Below, piece by piece: positions 1 to 10,270 of a stretch of 64,000 bases of DNA. A model generated the notes under the pieces. That model saw nothing but the letters and a program-made list of their open reading frames with translations. It did no database searches and had not been told where the DNA came from. This DNA comes from Mesorhizobium prunaredense (GTDB lineage: Bacteria > Pseudomonadota > Alphaproteobacteria > Rhizobiales > Rhizobiaceae): assembly GCF_900156895.1 (NCBI RefSeq), contig NZ_FTPD01000045.1, positions 166,639-230,638 on the forward strand. Direction: 5' to 3'. Each line of letters opens with the position of its first letter. The stretch's first letter is position 1. The translations under genes and the position numbers were made by a program.

Positions 1-1047
1 GGCGGGCTGCTCCTCGGCCTTCGGCTTCTCAGGCTTGGCCGCCTGTTCGGGCTCGGCCTGCTCCTGCTCGGCGGCCGGTTGCTCCTCGGTCGTCGGCTTC
101 TCAGGCTTGGCGGTCTCTTCCGGCTTGACCTCTTCATCCGGCGCCTGTTCGGTCGTTGCTGCGCCTTCGGCCGGCTTCGATTTCCGGCCAGCCTGAACCT
201 GCTTCACCTCCTCGATGTCTTTGAGCTCAGCTGGTTTGGCCTCGGGATCGGCTTTCACTTCACCTTCAAAGACCGTGACCGTATTGTTTTCCACTTTGCC
301 GGCCTGCTCGGGCGTCTCGGTCTCGCTGACCTCGACGACAGTCACCTGCTCGTTCGTCTCCTTCTCGATCACATCAACATCAACGACTTTGTTGATCACC
401 ACGTTGTTCTGGATCGTCACGTCGCCGGCCGGCTCGGCCGCCTCGACAATGCGCACAAACTCCGGCTCATCACGGATAACGACGACAGAAATGTCGTCAG
501 CAAGGAATTCGCGGGTGGGGACCACGACCCAGTAAAAATCCGGCGTGGTGTCGAAGGTCACCTCGATTGAAATCAAATCGGGATCGCGGCGCGGCGGCAG
601 CGGAGCCCAGATGACGTGCTCCCTTTCGCGCCGCCAACTCACCCATGCTGGCGCCCAACGAGTGCCGGGAACCCAGTACCAGCCGATGTCGTCGGCGTAG
701 CCCCAGCGGCCGTAATGGTAGGTCGCCCACCCGAACGGCTCGTCGGACACCCAGAGCCAGCCATACTGCTCGGTATAGACCCAATGTCCAAGGGTATACG
801 GACGCCAATCGTCAGGGACATCAACCGGGACGAAAACGGTCGCTCCCCGGTACGAAACCCAATCACCATGGGAAGACAGTCCATCGTAAAATGTGCTGAT
901 AGAAATGGAAACGTCGGTGGCAGCCCTCGCCTCGGACACAAGCGACAATGGCGCCACCGGGTTGGGAATCTCGACCACCGTGAGCAAGCCGGCGGTTACG
1001 CCGCCCAGCATCAGCCGTACAACGTTTTGGGCAAGGACGCGTTTCAT
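1..1047 (-). CDS. W-rich DUF6600-like secreted protein with Pro/Glu/Ala-rich tail (C-terminus outside window)
   Basis: The frame reads on the minus strand from ATG 1045-1047, with a GGAGG-type ribosome site just upstream, and stays open to the window edge, so the C-terminus is missing. Residues 1 to about 42 form a signal-peptide-like hydrophobic stretch ending in EARA|AT. Next comes a region of aromatic repeats (GDWVSYRG, GHWVYTEQYGWLWV, FGWATYHYGRWGYADD, WYWVPGTRWAPAWVSW), the pattern of DUF6600 / WXXGXW-type envelope proteins. After about residue 190 the protein becomes a low-complexity tail of repeated AKPEKP and EEQPA units. The aromatic repeats and export signal are seen; placement in the periplasm or outer envelope is inferred. 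No enzymatic residues are recognised and the function is unknown. Confidence 0.75.
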   Translation of the reverse strand, partial: MKRVLAQNVVRLMLGGVTAGLLTVVEIPNPVAPLSLVSEARAATDVSISISTFYDGLSSHGDWVSYRGATVFVPVDVPDDWRPYTLGHWVYTEQYGWLWVSDEPFGWATYHYGRWGYADDIGWYWVPGTRWAPAWVSWRREREHVIWAPLPPRRDPDLISIEVTFDTTPDFYWVVVPTREFLADDISVVVIRDEPEFVRIVEAAEPAGDVTIQNNVVINKVVDVDVIEKETNEQVTVVEVSETETPEQAGKVENNTVTVFEGEVKADPEAKPAELKDIEEVKQVQAGRKSKPAEGAATTEQAPDEEVKPEETAKPEKPTTEEQPAAEQEQAEPEQAAKPEKPKAEEQPA

Positions 1048-1622
1048 CGCAGTTTCCTCCGAAACAGATCGCCCTTCATCGTGGAAACTCACCGGCTGTC
1101 GAATTGTTCCGGCTTGGCATCACACGATGATACCGGGATCAATATCAGAGTTGCTTCGTGAGGTCGGCGAACCAGATCACGACCGCCGTCACAACCTGCG
1201 CGGAAGTACCAATGCTACGGAGGCCTTTGCGCAGCGGTCGGTCGAAGCCAGCTCTAAAATTATGTGGCGCGGATTCAAATTTATGTGGCGCGGATTCGTC
1301 AAAGGCGACGCACAGGCGCGGCCGCGCCTTGCTACAGGGTCGACTTGACTTCCCCGATCTCGGCACCAACTACGGTTATATGAACGCCACAAAAAAGATC
1401 CGTCGCGATTTTCTTTTCCGGGTTTGCCCCATTGCGGGATCGTAACCCCCGGGTCGGCTGCCATGCGCCCCGGGCCGAGGGGCAAGCACATAAAATCGAC
1501 ATCGAACGTATGCAGGCCAGCACCGGCTCTGGGGCATCGGCTTTGAGCAAGATCTGCCTCGAATTGGCCGGTTCCACCATGCTTGAGGCAGCCCGCGCAA
1601 CTGAGAATACGAGTACCTGAAA
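1048..1622. other. Gene-poor gap with a short tandem repeat
   Basis: This stretch lies between the divergent envelope gene and rnk, so it should hold both promoters. Several short open frames exist, but none has a ribosome site or a recognisable product. The only structure seen is a 21-bp tandem duplication at 1256-1297. Confidence 0.5.
1256..1297. repeat. Two tandem copies of a 21-bp unit
   Basis: Positions 1256-1276 and 1277-1297 are the same 21-bp unit with one mismatch; the shared core is TTATGTGGCGCGGATTC. It lies about 320 bp upstream of rnk. There are only two copies, so it may be a slippage duplication or a pair of protein-binding sites. Confidence 0.6.
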
Positions 1623-2084
1623 ATGCCAGATAAAATGAAGGCCGGGCGCAAGCCGACCATCCGCATCTCGAAATCGGACCATGCGCGTTTATCGGCGCTT
1701 GCGAGCACCGTGGCCGCACGAAATCCGCAGGCTTCCGATGAACTGCTCGCCGAACTCGAGCGAGCGCGCATCGTTTCCGATGGTCTGATCTCCGCCGGCG
1801 CCGTCCAGATGGGTTCGAAGGTGACGTTCAAGCCCGATACCGGTGACGCGAAAACGGTTACGCTGGTTTTTCCTGGCGATGCGGACATCACCGAAGGCAG
1901 GGTTTCAATCCTTACGCCGATCGGCACGGCCCTGATCGGCCTCTCGGCCGGACAGTCGATCATGTGGACCGCGCGAGATGGGCGCCGGCATGAATTGTCG
2001 GTGCTTGCCGTTAACCGGCCTGCTCGAGAAGGCGATGCAGCCGATCAGCGTGCACCAGCACCTTCGACGACGGCGGGCGACTAA
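1623..2084 (+). CDS. rnk: Regulator of nucleoside diphosphate kinase (Rnk), GreA/GreB-fold protein
   Basis: The product is 153 aa. An N-terminal segment (KPTIRISKSDHARLSALAS) matches the Rnk N-terminal helix region. Residues about 55-135 form the FKBP-like GreA/GreB C-terminal domain (GSKVTFKPD, VTLVFPGDAD, ILTPIGTALIGLSAGQSI). Rnk proteins bind RNA polymerase near the secondary channel and were first described as affecting nucleoside diphosphate kinase levels. The long coiled-coil of Gre factors is absent, which favours Rnk. The ribosome site is weak; an in-frame ATG four codons downstream (1635) is an alternative start. The TAA stop lies inside the left arm of a hairpin (2082-2123) that may end transcription. 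Confidence 0.85.
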   Translation: MPDKMKAGRKPTIRISKSDHARLSALASTVAARNPQASDELLAELERARIVSDGLISAGAVQMGSKVTFKPDTGDAKTVTLVFPGDADITEGRVSILTPIGTALIGLSAGQSIMWTARDGRRHELSVLAVNRPAREGDAADQRAPAPSTTAGD

Positions 2085-2123
2085 AGCGCGTCGCGTTTGA
2101 CCGGCCTCATGCGGCGCGCTTTA
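2082..2123. repeat. Palindromic intergenic repeat (GCGTCGC family), copy 1
   Basis: The arms TAAAGCGCGTCGC (2082-2094) and GCGGCGCGCTTTA (2111-2123) pair with one mismatch around a 16-nt loop. A shorter relative with the same GTCGCGTTTG...CGGCCTC centre is at 23715-23752. It overlaps the rnk stop and can act as a terminator hairpin. The pattern resembles dispersed palindromes common in Rhizobiales. Confidence 0.65.
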
Positions 2124-2555
2124 GGTTGTTGTTTGTTTCCGCGAAAACTGCGGGCATCAACGAGGACCTCAAGCGCCTTCACCACGAACACCTCGTGATA
2201 TGGACAACCGGTGCTGAAGCAAACGGCCCGGCCCTACGCCGACCCGCCGTTACCAACCGGCGGTTGGAGGGATCGACTCGGGTTAGGTGGGCCTGCCGCG
2301 TGGCAAAAAAGTAAGGTTGGCTGTCGGGAGGCGCGCCACTTGTTCGTCCTTTGGACAGGAAGCAACGAAACCAGGTGAAAGACCCGTGAGAGAGTTTAGA
2401 TCATAGAACACATCTGCGGACGATGTGATCCAGGCCGACCTTATGATGGCGTTCATCGGTCCCGTTCCGGCCGGCGAGGCGCCCAAGGGCTGGCTCGACT
2501 GAGGTCTGGCAGTCGCGGCGCGAACAAATACCCCCAAGAACCGAGGAGATTAGAT
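2124..2555. other. Intergenic stretch, no gene supported
   Basis: Short frames occur on both strands but none has a recognisable product. The stretch ends in a clear GAGGAG ribosome site for the VOC gene at 2556. Confidence 0.45.
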
Positions 2556-3035
2556 ATGACGAAACTCGTGACCTGCCTGTGGTTCGACCACGGCGAAGCA
2601 CGCAAGGCGGCAGAGTTCTATGCCGCCACCTTTCCCGATAGTCATGTGGATCGGCTGAATGCGGCCGCATCCGACTATCCTGGCGGCAGGGAAGGCAACG
2701 AACTGACAGTCGAGTTCACAGTGCTCGGCCAGTCTTTTCTAGGCCTGAACGGCGGCCCGAATTTCAAGGCGAACGAATCCGTCAGCCTAATGGTGCTGAC
2801 CGAGGATCAGGAAGAGACCGACCGCTACTGGAAGGCGATCGTTGGAAACGGCGGCAGCGAGAGCGCCTGCGGATGGTGCAAGGACCGGTGGGGCTTCTCC
2901 TGGCAGATCACGCCGAAGCGGCTGATGGAACTGACGACGAGCCCCGACCGCGCCAAGGCCAAGCGCGCGATGGAGGCGATGATGACGATGAAGAAAATCG
3001 ATATCGCGGCACTGGAAGCCGCAGCAGCAGGCTAA
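2556..3035 (+). CDS. VOC-superfamily protein (PhnB-like / 3-demethylubiquinone methyltransferase-like fold)
   Basis: The product is 159 aa with a GAGGAG site 7 nt before the ATG. It starts with the family's usual KLVTCLWFDHGEARKAAEFY, followed by TFPDSHVDRL, EFTVLGQSFLGLNGGP and a terminal WGFSWQITPKRLMEL. These are hallmarks of the PhnB/glyoxalase-like two-beta-alpha-beta fold. Despite the Pfam name, members are not shown to be methyltransferases. Two SRPBCC genes follow on the same strand, a grouping often seen in rhizobia, usually with an ArsR regulator that is not present here. The substrate is unknown. Confidence 0.85.
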   Translation: MTKLVTCLWFDHGEARKAAEFYAATFPDSHVDRLNAAASDYPGGREGNELTVEFTVLGQSFLGLNGGPNFKANESVSLMVLTEDQEETDRYWKAIVGNGGSESACGWCKDRWGFSWQITPKRLMELTTSPDRAKAKRAMEAMMTMKKIDIAALEAAAAG

Positions 3036-3086
3036 CCCGATCCAAGGCACCGACGCCCTGGTGAAACTCAACGAATGGAGATGATC

Positions 3087-3530
3087 ATGCCCAACACCGT
3101 TAAACTGCACCGGGTTTTCGCCACGAAGCCCGAAAAGGTCTACCGCGCATTTCTGGAACCTGACGCGGTCGCGAGTTGGCTCCCGCCCTTCGGTTTTACC
3201 TGTACGGTCCATGAACTTGAGGCGAAGGAAGGCGGCAAGCACAGAATGTCCTTTCGAAACTTCACGACCGGGCACAGCCATTCCTTCGGCGGCACCTATC
3301 TGAAACTCGTCCCCGGCGAGACGCTCGTCTACAGCGATGTGTTCGATGATCCGAACCTCCCGGGCGAGATGAAAGTGACCGTCACGCTGACGGCCGTTTC
3401 AGTCGGAACGGAGATGACGGTGGTTCAGGAGAACGTGCCCGATCTGATCCCCGTAGAGGCATGTTATCTCGGTTGGCAAGAGTCGCTGCGCAAGCTTGCT
3501 AACCTCGTCGAGCCCGAAATCACGCAATAA
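3087..3530 (+). CDS. SRPBCC (AHSA1/START-like) family protein, first copy
   Basis: The product is 147 aa. ATGs at 3075, 3081 and 3087 are all in frame; 3087 is chosen because GGAG lies 6 nt before it. The sequence follows the AHSA1 pattern: KLHRVFATKPEKVYRAFLEP at the N-terminus, a SWLPPFGF segment, SFGGTYLKLVPGETLVYSD in the middle strands, and GWQESLRKLANLVEP in the C-terminal helix. Such proteins form a hydrophobic-ligand pocket; the ligand cannot be read from sequence. It sits 51 bp after the VOC gene and is probably co-transcribed with it. Confidence 0.82.
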   Translation: MPNTVKLHRVFATKPEKVYRAFLEPDAVASWLPPFGFTCTVHELEAKEGGKHRMSFRNFTTGHSHSFGGTYLKLVPGETLVYSDVFDDPNLPGEMKVTVTLTAVSVGTEMTVVQENVPDLIPVEACYLGWQESLRKLANLVEPEITQ

Positions 3531-3576
3531 ACCGTCTGCGTGATCTCATCCGACTGCGACAACAAGGAAACCAAAA

Positions 3577-4023
3577 ATGACCAACCAGCAGATCACCATT
3601 GCGACCACGATCGCCGCGCCGATCGAACGCGTCTGGGAGGCCTACACGACGCCCGGCGATATCACGCGGTGGAACTTCGCTTCCGACGACTGGTGCTGCC
3701 CAAGCGCGGAAGTCGACCTAAAGGTGGGCGGCGGCTACAAGGCGCGCATGGAAGCCAAGGACGGCAGTTTCGGCTTCGATTTCGAGGCGGTGTACGAAGA
3801 GGTCGAGCCGTACAAGGCGATCGCATTCGCCATGAGCGACGGGCGCAAGGCGCGTACGACCTTCGAAGCCGCAGGGAAAGGTACGAAGGTGACGACCATA
3901 TTCGATGCCGAGACGCAGAACTCCATCGACATGCAGCGCGACGGCTGGCAGGCGATCCTGGACAACTTCGGGCGTTATGTTGAATCCAGCGCGGGACATG
4001 AGCAACTTCAAGGAGGTCGTTGA
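3577..4023 (+). CDS. SRPBCC (AHSA1/START-like) family protein, second copy
   Basis: The product is 148 aa. Characteristic segments are ITIATTIAAPIERVWEAYTT, DITRWNFASDDWCCP, FDFEAVYEEVEPYKAI and DGWQAILDNFGRYVE, all typical of the activator-of-Hsp90-like SRPBCC group. It lies 46 bp after the first SRPBCC gene and differs clearly from it, so this is not a recent duplication. The last 12 residues (SSAGHEQLQGGR) extend past the usual end of the domain. The convergent oppDF gene follows, with an inverted repeat in between. Confidence 0.8.
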   Translation: MTNQQITIATTIAAPIERVWEAYTTPGDITRWNFASDDWCCPSAEVDLKVGGGYKARMEAKDGSFGFDFEAVYEEVEPYKAIAFAMSDGRKARTTFEAAGKGTKVTTIFDAETQNSIDMQRDGWQAILDNFGRYVESSAGHEQLQGGR

Positions 4024-4088
4024 ACTCCGCCGGAAGCAGTTTTTCCAAGCCCTATCGGCTGAGACGATCGTCGAGATCAAAGCGCTCT

Positions 4089-4167
4089 AAAGGCCCGAGG
4101 CGATGATCGAGATCGAAGCCATAGCAGCCGTGGCTGCAGACGACGGTCTATTCGCCTCGGGACCTTT
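4089..4167. terminator. Long inverted repeat between convergent genes, possible bidirectional terminator
   Basis: AAAGGCCCGAGGCGA (4089-4103) pairs with TCGCCTCGGGACCTTT (4152-4167), with one bulged base. The spacer contains a further small hairpin (GCAGCC-GT-GGCTGC). It lies between the SRPBCC gene (plus) and oppDF (minus), where a two-way terminator is expected; it may also be a dispersed palindromic element. Confidence 0.5.
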
Positions 4168-4201
4168 CAACCACCACCCGCTGCAGTCCTGGCCGGTCGC
4201 G

Positions 4202-5821
<1,620 letters not shown>

Positions 5822-5822
5822 C

Positions 5823-6944
5823 TCAACGATCCCTCGGGTCGAGCGCGTCGCGCAGCCCATCGCCGACGAAATTCAGCGCGAACAGCGTGGAGACGAGAAA
5901 GAAGGCCGGGAACAAAAGCAGCCAGTTGGCCGAGCCGATGTTCTGGGCGCCGACCGAAATCAGCACGCCCCAGCTGGTCATCGGCTCCTGGACGCCAAGC
6001 CCGAGGAACGACAGGAAGCTTTCCAGGATGATGACCTGCGGCACCAGCAGCGTCATGTAGATCACCACCGGTCCGAGCAAATTGGGGATGACGTGGCGGA
6101 TCAGGATGCCGCGCTGGCCGACGCCCATCGCCTCCGCCGCCTGGACATATTCCTGCCGGCGTATCGACAGCGCCTGTCCGCGCACAATCCGCGCCATGTC
6201 GAGCCACAGCACGGCGCCGACGGCCAGGAACATCAGCACGAAGTTCCTGCCGAAGAACACCACCAGCATGATGACGAAGAAGATGAACGGCAAAGAATAG
6301 AGCACGTCGACGATGCGCATCATCACCTCGTCGACCCTGCCGCCGGCAAAGCCCGCGGTGGCGCCATAGAGCACGCCGATGACCACCGCCACAACGCCGG
6401 CAAGCAGGCCGATGGCCAGCGATATGCGCCCGGCCATCAGCGTCCGGGACAGGAGATCGCGGCCGGTATTGTCAGTGCCGAACAGAAAATATTGCTGCTT
6501 GATCGACGCACTCATCACCATTTCGAGACCGTCCGGCGATTTGCTCTCGATCTTTGTGTCATCGAAGGTATCGGAACGATCAAGGTAGCGAATGTTGCGG
6601 TCGTCGACCGGCTTGGACGATCTGACGGTAACGAACACACGGTTGCCTTCCTGCCGCCACTCCTTGATGTCGACGCGCATACGCTTGATCGCCTCATCGA
6701 GAGCGCCTTCGATCATGTCGGCCTTCGGATAGGCCGAGAAGCTCGGCGGCATGCGCACATAGTCGGCGTAGATGGTGGTGTATTGATGCGGCACGAACCA
6801 AGGGCCGAAGACACTGATGGCCGCGATGAAAGCAAGATAGTAGAGGCTGAACATGGCGGCGCGGTTGGCCTTGAGGCGCGCCCAGGCATCGCCCCACAGG
6901 GAGCGGCCGACGATGACCGGAGCGGTGGCTGCGATGTCAGTCAT
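5823..6944 (-). CDS. oppC: Oligopeptide ABC transporter permease, OppC type
   Basis: The product is 373 aa. A first membrane helix (MFSLYYLAFIAAISVFG) is followed by an insert of about 110 residues outside the membrane (YADYVRMPPSFSAYP), a hallmark of OppC. The BPD_transp_1 core follows with five helices and the EAA-loop AEAMGVGQRGILIRHVIPN. The chosen start (MTDIAAT) overlaps the oppB stop by 8 nt, which suggests translational coupling; an upstream in-frame ATG at 6971 would add nine residues. It forms the channel with OppB and contacts the fused ATPase encoded 1 nt downstream. Confidence 0.9.
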   Translation of the reverse strand: MTDIAATAPVIVGRSLWGDAWARLKANRAAMFSLYYLAFIAAISVFGPWFVPHQYTTIYADYVRMPPSFSAYPKADMIEGALDEAIKRMRVDIKEWRQEGNRVFVTVRSSKPVDDRNIRYLDRSDTFDDTKIESKSPDGLEMVMSASIKQQYFLFGTDNTGRDLLSRTLMAGRISLAIGLLAGVVAVVIGVLYGATAGFAGGRVDEVMMRIVDVLYSLPFIFFVIMLVVFFGRNFVLMFLAVGAVLWLDMARIVRGQALSIRRQEYVQAAEAMGVGQRGILIRHVIPNLLGPVVIYMTLLVPQVIILESFLSFLGLGVQEPMTSWGVLISVGAQNIGSANWLLLFPAFFLVSTLFALNFVGDGLRDALDPRDR

Positions 6945-7860
6945 AGCGCACCCTCGGATCGATGACGGCATACATGACGTCGACGATCAGATTGAAGATG
7001 ATGGTGAACAGCGCGATTACCACCACCGTTCCCATGACCAACGTGTAGTCGCGGTTGAGCGCAGCAACGACAAAATGGCGGCCGATGCCTGGAATGGAGA
7101 AGATGGTCTCGACGATGATCGAGCCGGTGAGAAGCGCTGCCGCGGCCGGGCCGGTGAAGGAGACGATCGGCAGGATGGCGCCGCGCAGCGCATGTTTCAC
7201 CACCACCGACCAGTCGGACAGACCGAGCGCGCGGGCGGTGCGGATGTGGTGCGAACGCAGCGATTCGATCATCGAGCCGCGCATCAGGCGGGCAACGATA
7301 GCGATCTGCGGCAGGGCGAGCGTCAGCACCGGGCCGATCTTGTTGATCAAGGCGCCGTCGCCCCAGCCGCCGATCGGCAGCAGTTTCCAGGTCAGACCGA
7401 ACAAGAGCTGAATCACCGGCGCGATGACGAAGGTCGGGATGGTGCTGCCGGCCGTCGCCAGCGCGATCACCGAGTAATCGGCAAGCTTGTTCTGGTTGAG
7501 CGCGGCAACGGTGCCGAGCACGCTGCCGAGCAACAGCGCCAGGATGAGCGCCGAAGCGCCGAGCTGGACCGAGATCGGCAGACCTTCCCTGAACAATTCG
7601 CCCACAGTGAAATCCGGCATGTTGTAGCTCGGACCGAAATTGCCGCGCAGCAGATTGCCGAGATAGTGGACATATTGCAGCCAGAGCGGGTCGTTGAGGC
7701 CGAACTGCGCTTCAAGATTGGCCTTGATCTCGGGGCTCAGGCCCCGCTCCTGATTGAACGGGCCGCCAGGCGCGAGCCGTATCAGGAAGAACGCCATGGT
7801 CACGATGACGAACAGCGTCGGGATGGCGGTCAGGAGCCGCCGGAATACGTATCGTAGCAT
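6937..7860 (-). CDS. oppB: Oligopeptide ABC transporter permease, OppB type
   Basis: The product is 307 aa. The N-terminus MLRYVFRRLLTAIPTLFVIVTMAFFLIRLAPGGPF is the canonical OppB/DppB first helix (shown here in one run only as MLRYVFRRLLTAIP). Further features are NLLRGNFGPSYN, five more membrane helices and the EAA loop RTARALGLSDWSVVVKHALRGAILP. It pairs with OppC. A structured repeat of about 90 bp separates it from oppA, which may reduce expression of the membrane genes relative to the binding protein. Confidence 0.9.
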   Translation of the reverse strand: MLRYVFRRLLTAIPTLFVIVTMAFFLIRLAPGGPFNQERGLSPEIKANLEAQFGLNDPLWLQYVHYLGNLLRGNFGPSYNMPDFTVGELFREGLPISVQLGASALILALLLGSVLGTVAALNQNKLADYSVIALATAGSTIPTFVIAPVIQLLFGLTWKLLPIGGWGDGALINKIGPVLTLALPQIAIVARLMRGSMIESLRSHHIRTARALGLSDWSVVVKHALRGAILPIVSFTGPAAAALLTGSIIVETIFSIPGIGRHFVVAALNRDYTLVMGTVVVIALFTIIFNLIVDVMYAVIDPRVRYD

Positions 7861-7910
7861 CGGTTCCCCGCTTTGCTAGCAAACCGGAGCCGCCGCCCCT
7901 AACGCATGAC

Positions 7911-7996
7911 CCGAACCGAAGGTTCGGAAAGGATCACGCGCAAAATCAAGGCGTTACAGCGCCCTTTGCGCGTCCAAAGGACGCGCGGCGCTGTAA
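7911..7996. repeat. Palindromic repeat element between oppA and oppB
   Basis: Two hairpins lie side by side. The first is CCGAACC-GAA-GGTTCGG (7911-7927). The second is nested: outer arms TTACAGCGCC (7954-7963) and GGCGCTGTAA (7987-7996), inner arms GCGCGTCC (7968-7975) and GGACGCGC (7979-7986), loop AAA. The sequence looks like the RIME-type intergenic palindromes of rhizobia. Inside an operon it could stabilise the upstream oppA mRNA. Confidence 0.7.
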
Positions 7997-8021
7997 AGGA
8001 GCGGCAGTCCGGCCAAGGAGA

Positions 8022-9614
8022 TCAGTCCTTGGAGATGAAGCGGGACGGATGCACATCCATGACGTTATCCTCGAAGCCATGAAGCTTCGGAGAAACGATA
8101 TCCTTGTAGCTATAGTAGAGAAGCGGGATGTTGCCGACCTCGTCGATGAGGATGCGCTCGGCCTCAGCGAGTTCCTTCATGCGCTCTTCGGGCTTGCCGC
8201 CGGCGGCCGCCGCTTCGTCCATGGCCTCCTCGAATTTCGGGCTGTTATAGGCCGAATAGTTGTTGCCACTGGCCTTGCGGGAGATGCCGAGGAAGGTTTC
8301 CGGATCCTTGTAGTCCGCAATCCAGCCGGCACGCGCCAGGTCATAATCGCCCTTCTGCTCGAGGAAGGAGTAGTGGGTCTTGGTGTCGGTGTTGATCAGT
8401 GAGACGTCGACGCCGAGCGGCTTCAACTGCTCCTGAACGGCCACCGCGGTGTTCTTGTTGTTCTCCGAGGTGTTGTAGCGGATTTCCATCTTCAGCGGTT
8501 TTTCGGGCGTATAGCCAAGCTTCTCGAGTACCTTCTTGGCCTCATCCTCGCGGTCGATCTGCGACATGTCCGCGTATTTGGCCATTGCCGGCGTGTAGCC
8601 CTCGATGCCTGGAGGCACCATCGAATAGCCGGGCAGCATTGCGTTCTGCCAGACCTTTTCGGCTATGAACTCGCGGTCGATCGCCATGGAAATGGCGTTG
8701 CGCAGTTCGACGTTGTCCCACGGCGCCTTGTCGGTCTTGATCGCGAAATAGAACGTGCCGAGGTATGGCCCGATGTGAATCTGATCGCCAAACTTGGCCT
8801 TGAGGTCGGCGAGCTGTTCGGTCGGGAGGTCCTCATAGCTGTCGAGTTCGCCGGCCTCGAACCGCTTCATCGCCGACGAACGATCCTCCGTCGGGATGTA
8901 GTTGACGGTGTCGATCTTGACCGTCGCAGCATCCCAGAATTTCGGATTCTTGACCAGTTTCATGTGGTCGTTAGGAACCCACTCCGCCAGCGTATAGGCG
9001 CCGTTGGAGACCAAATTGCCCGGCTTGATCCAATCGTCGCCGAGCTTTTCGATGGAGGCCTTGCTGACCGGATAGGTCGCCTGGTGGGTCAGCATTTCGA
9101 GGAAATAGGGCGTCGGCGCCTTCAGCGTTACTTCAAGAGTATTTGCGTCGATTGCCTTGACGCCCATCTCCTCGGGCTTCGCCTTCTTGGTGTTCACCTC
9201 CTCGGCGTTCTTCACGGGATAGAGCATCGAAGCGTATTCGGCGCCGGTGGCCGGATCTTCCAGCCGATGGAAAGCGTAGACGAAGTCATCTGCCGTGACC
9301 GGGCTACCATCCGACCAGACGGCGTCCTTGCGCAGCTTGAAGGTGTAGACGGTGCCGTCGTCCGATACAGTCCAGCTTTCGGCAGCGCCCGGAATGACGT
9401 TCGCCTTCTGGTCTTGCATGACCAGCCCCTGGAACAGGTCACGCAAAACAGCGGCTTCGTATATTGTCGAGGTCTTGTGCGGGTCGAGCGACTCCGATTC
9501 GGCAGCCGTGCCTCTGTTGTAGACGACCTCGGCGAAGGCTGGCGTGTAGAACGTCCCGGCGGCCAAAGCCATGGTTGTGGCGAACACCGTCGCCTTCAGC
9601 ATGTTTTTCAGCAT
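8022..9614 (-). CDS. oppA: Oligopeptide ABC transporter, periplasmic binding protein OppA type
   Basis: The product is 530 aa with a signal peptide (residues 1 to about 28, cut near PAFA|EVVY). It has the SBP_bac_5 fold pattern: RGTAAESESLDPHKTSTIYE, LFQGLVMQD, AESWTVSDDGTVYTFKLR, WSDGSPVTADDFVYAF and DRSSAMKRFEAGELD. There is no lipobox, so it should be soluble in the periplasm. It is first in the operon and hands peptides to OppBC. The specificity pocket cannot be read from sequence, so di- versus oligopeptide preference is open; length and the OppC-type partner favour oligopeptides. Confidence 0.9.
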   Translation of the reverse strand: MLKNMLKATVFATTMALAAGTFYTPAFAEVVYNRGTAAESESLDPHKTSTIYEAAVLRDLFQGLVMQDQKANVIPGAAESWTVSDDGTVYTFKLRKDAVWSDGSPVTADDFVYAFHRLEDPATGAEYASMLYPVKNAEEVNTKKAKPEEMGVKAIDANTLEVTLKAPTPYFLEMLTHQATYPVSKASIEKLGDDWIKPGNLVSNGAYTLAEWVPNDHMKLVKNPKFWDAATVKIDTVNYIPTEDRSSAMKRFEAGELDSYEDLPTEQLADLKAKFGDQIHIGPYLGTFYFAIKTDKAPWDNVELRNAISMAIDREFIAEKVWQNAMLPGYSMVPPGIEGYTPAMAKYADMSQIDREDEAKKVLEKLGYTPEKPLKMEIRYNTSENNKNTAVAVQEQLKPLGVDVSLINTDTKTHYSFLEQKGDYDLARAGWIADYKDPETFLGISRKASGNNYSAYNSPKFEEAMDEAAAAGGKPEERMKELAEAERILIDEVGNIPLLYYSYKDIVSPKLHGFEDNVMDVHPSRFISKD

Positions 9615-10015
9615 GAAGTTCTCCCTGTCGAGGCGGCCCTACAGCTGCGCCTCTTGAGTGTTGACGCCCCGAAACCGATTCGCTGGCCCCTTTGAGCGCG
9701 CCGCCGGTTCCCTTTCCGGCGGCTGGTGGCCAAACAGTAACGTGGTGATTTTTTATTTCAACAGACTCGTGAGGTCACCCTAAGTAAGGCGCAGCGAAGT
9801 CACTTCGCGGGCGCCAGATCAGCAGTCGAAACCATGGACCGAGCCTTTCAGCTGCTGCTGTCAATGTTGCGGATGCTTTCGCTCTTGGCGGATCGCTGTT
9901 CGTCAGGCCGGAACTCTCTTCGGCAAACGGGACGATGGCGTGGATATCAATAATTGTGAGTCCAGCCTATGCGTAGACGCCCTTCGACGCGGTGGAGCTA
10001 TCGTGCCAGTCACGA
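9615..10015. other. Upstream region of oppA, no gene supported
   Basis: This 400-bp stretch should hold the oppA promoter. No convincing -35/-10 pair or coding frame was found. Decayed fragments begin immediately beyond it. Confidence 0.4.
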
Positions 10016-10170
10016 TCATGCGAATACCGGTCCGAACCCGGTGGTTGCGACGATGCAGTCGCGGCCCCTGTTCTTTGCCACATAGAGATTCTGATCAGCG
10101 CGCAGCAGGATGTCGTTCAAGGTTTGGCCTGGTCCGACGGGACGCCCGGACAGTTTGGAGGTTTCCATCG
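10016..10170 (-). pseudogene. Remnant of a GGDEF (diguanylate cyclase) C-terminus
   Basis: The minus strand reads AAMETSKLSGRP... then LNDILLRADQNLYVAKNRGR followed by DCIVAT and a stop at 10016. The pattern LLxRADxxLYxAKxxGR is the conserved last helix and strand of GGDEF domains. Upstream of about 10170 the frame no longer resembles the family and the GG(D/E)EF active loop is absent, so this is a truncated fragment and cannot make cyclic di-GMP. Confidence 0.65.
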
Positions 10171-10270
10171 CTGCACGTCCGGGCGTTGCCTCGCTGCATC
10201 TTGGCGCCAGCGATGCCGACAGCAGCCCTACCGCCTTCGCCGATTTCAGCAACCCACAGTCGTTCTCTAA

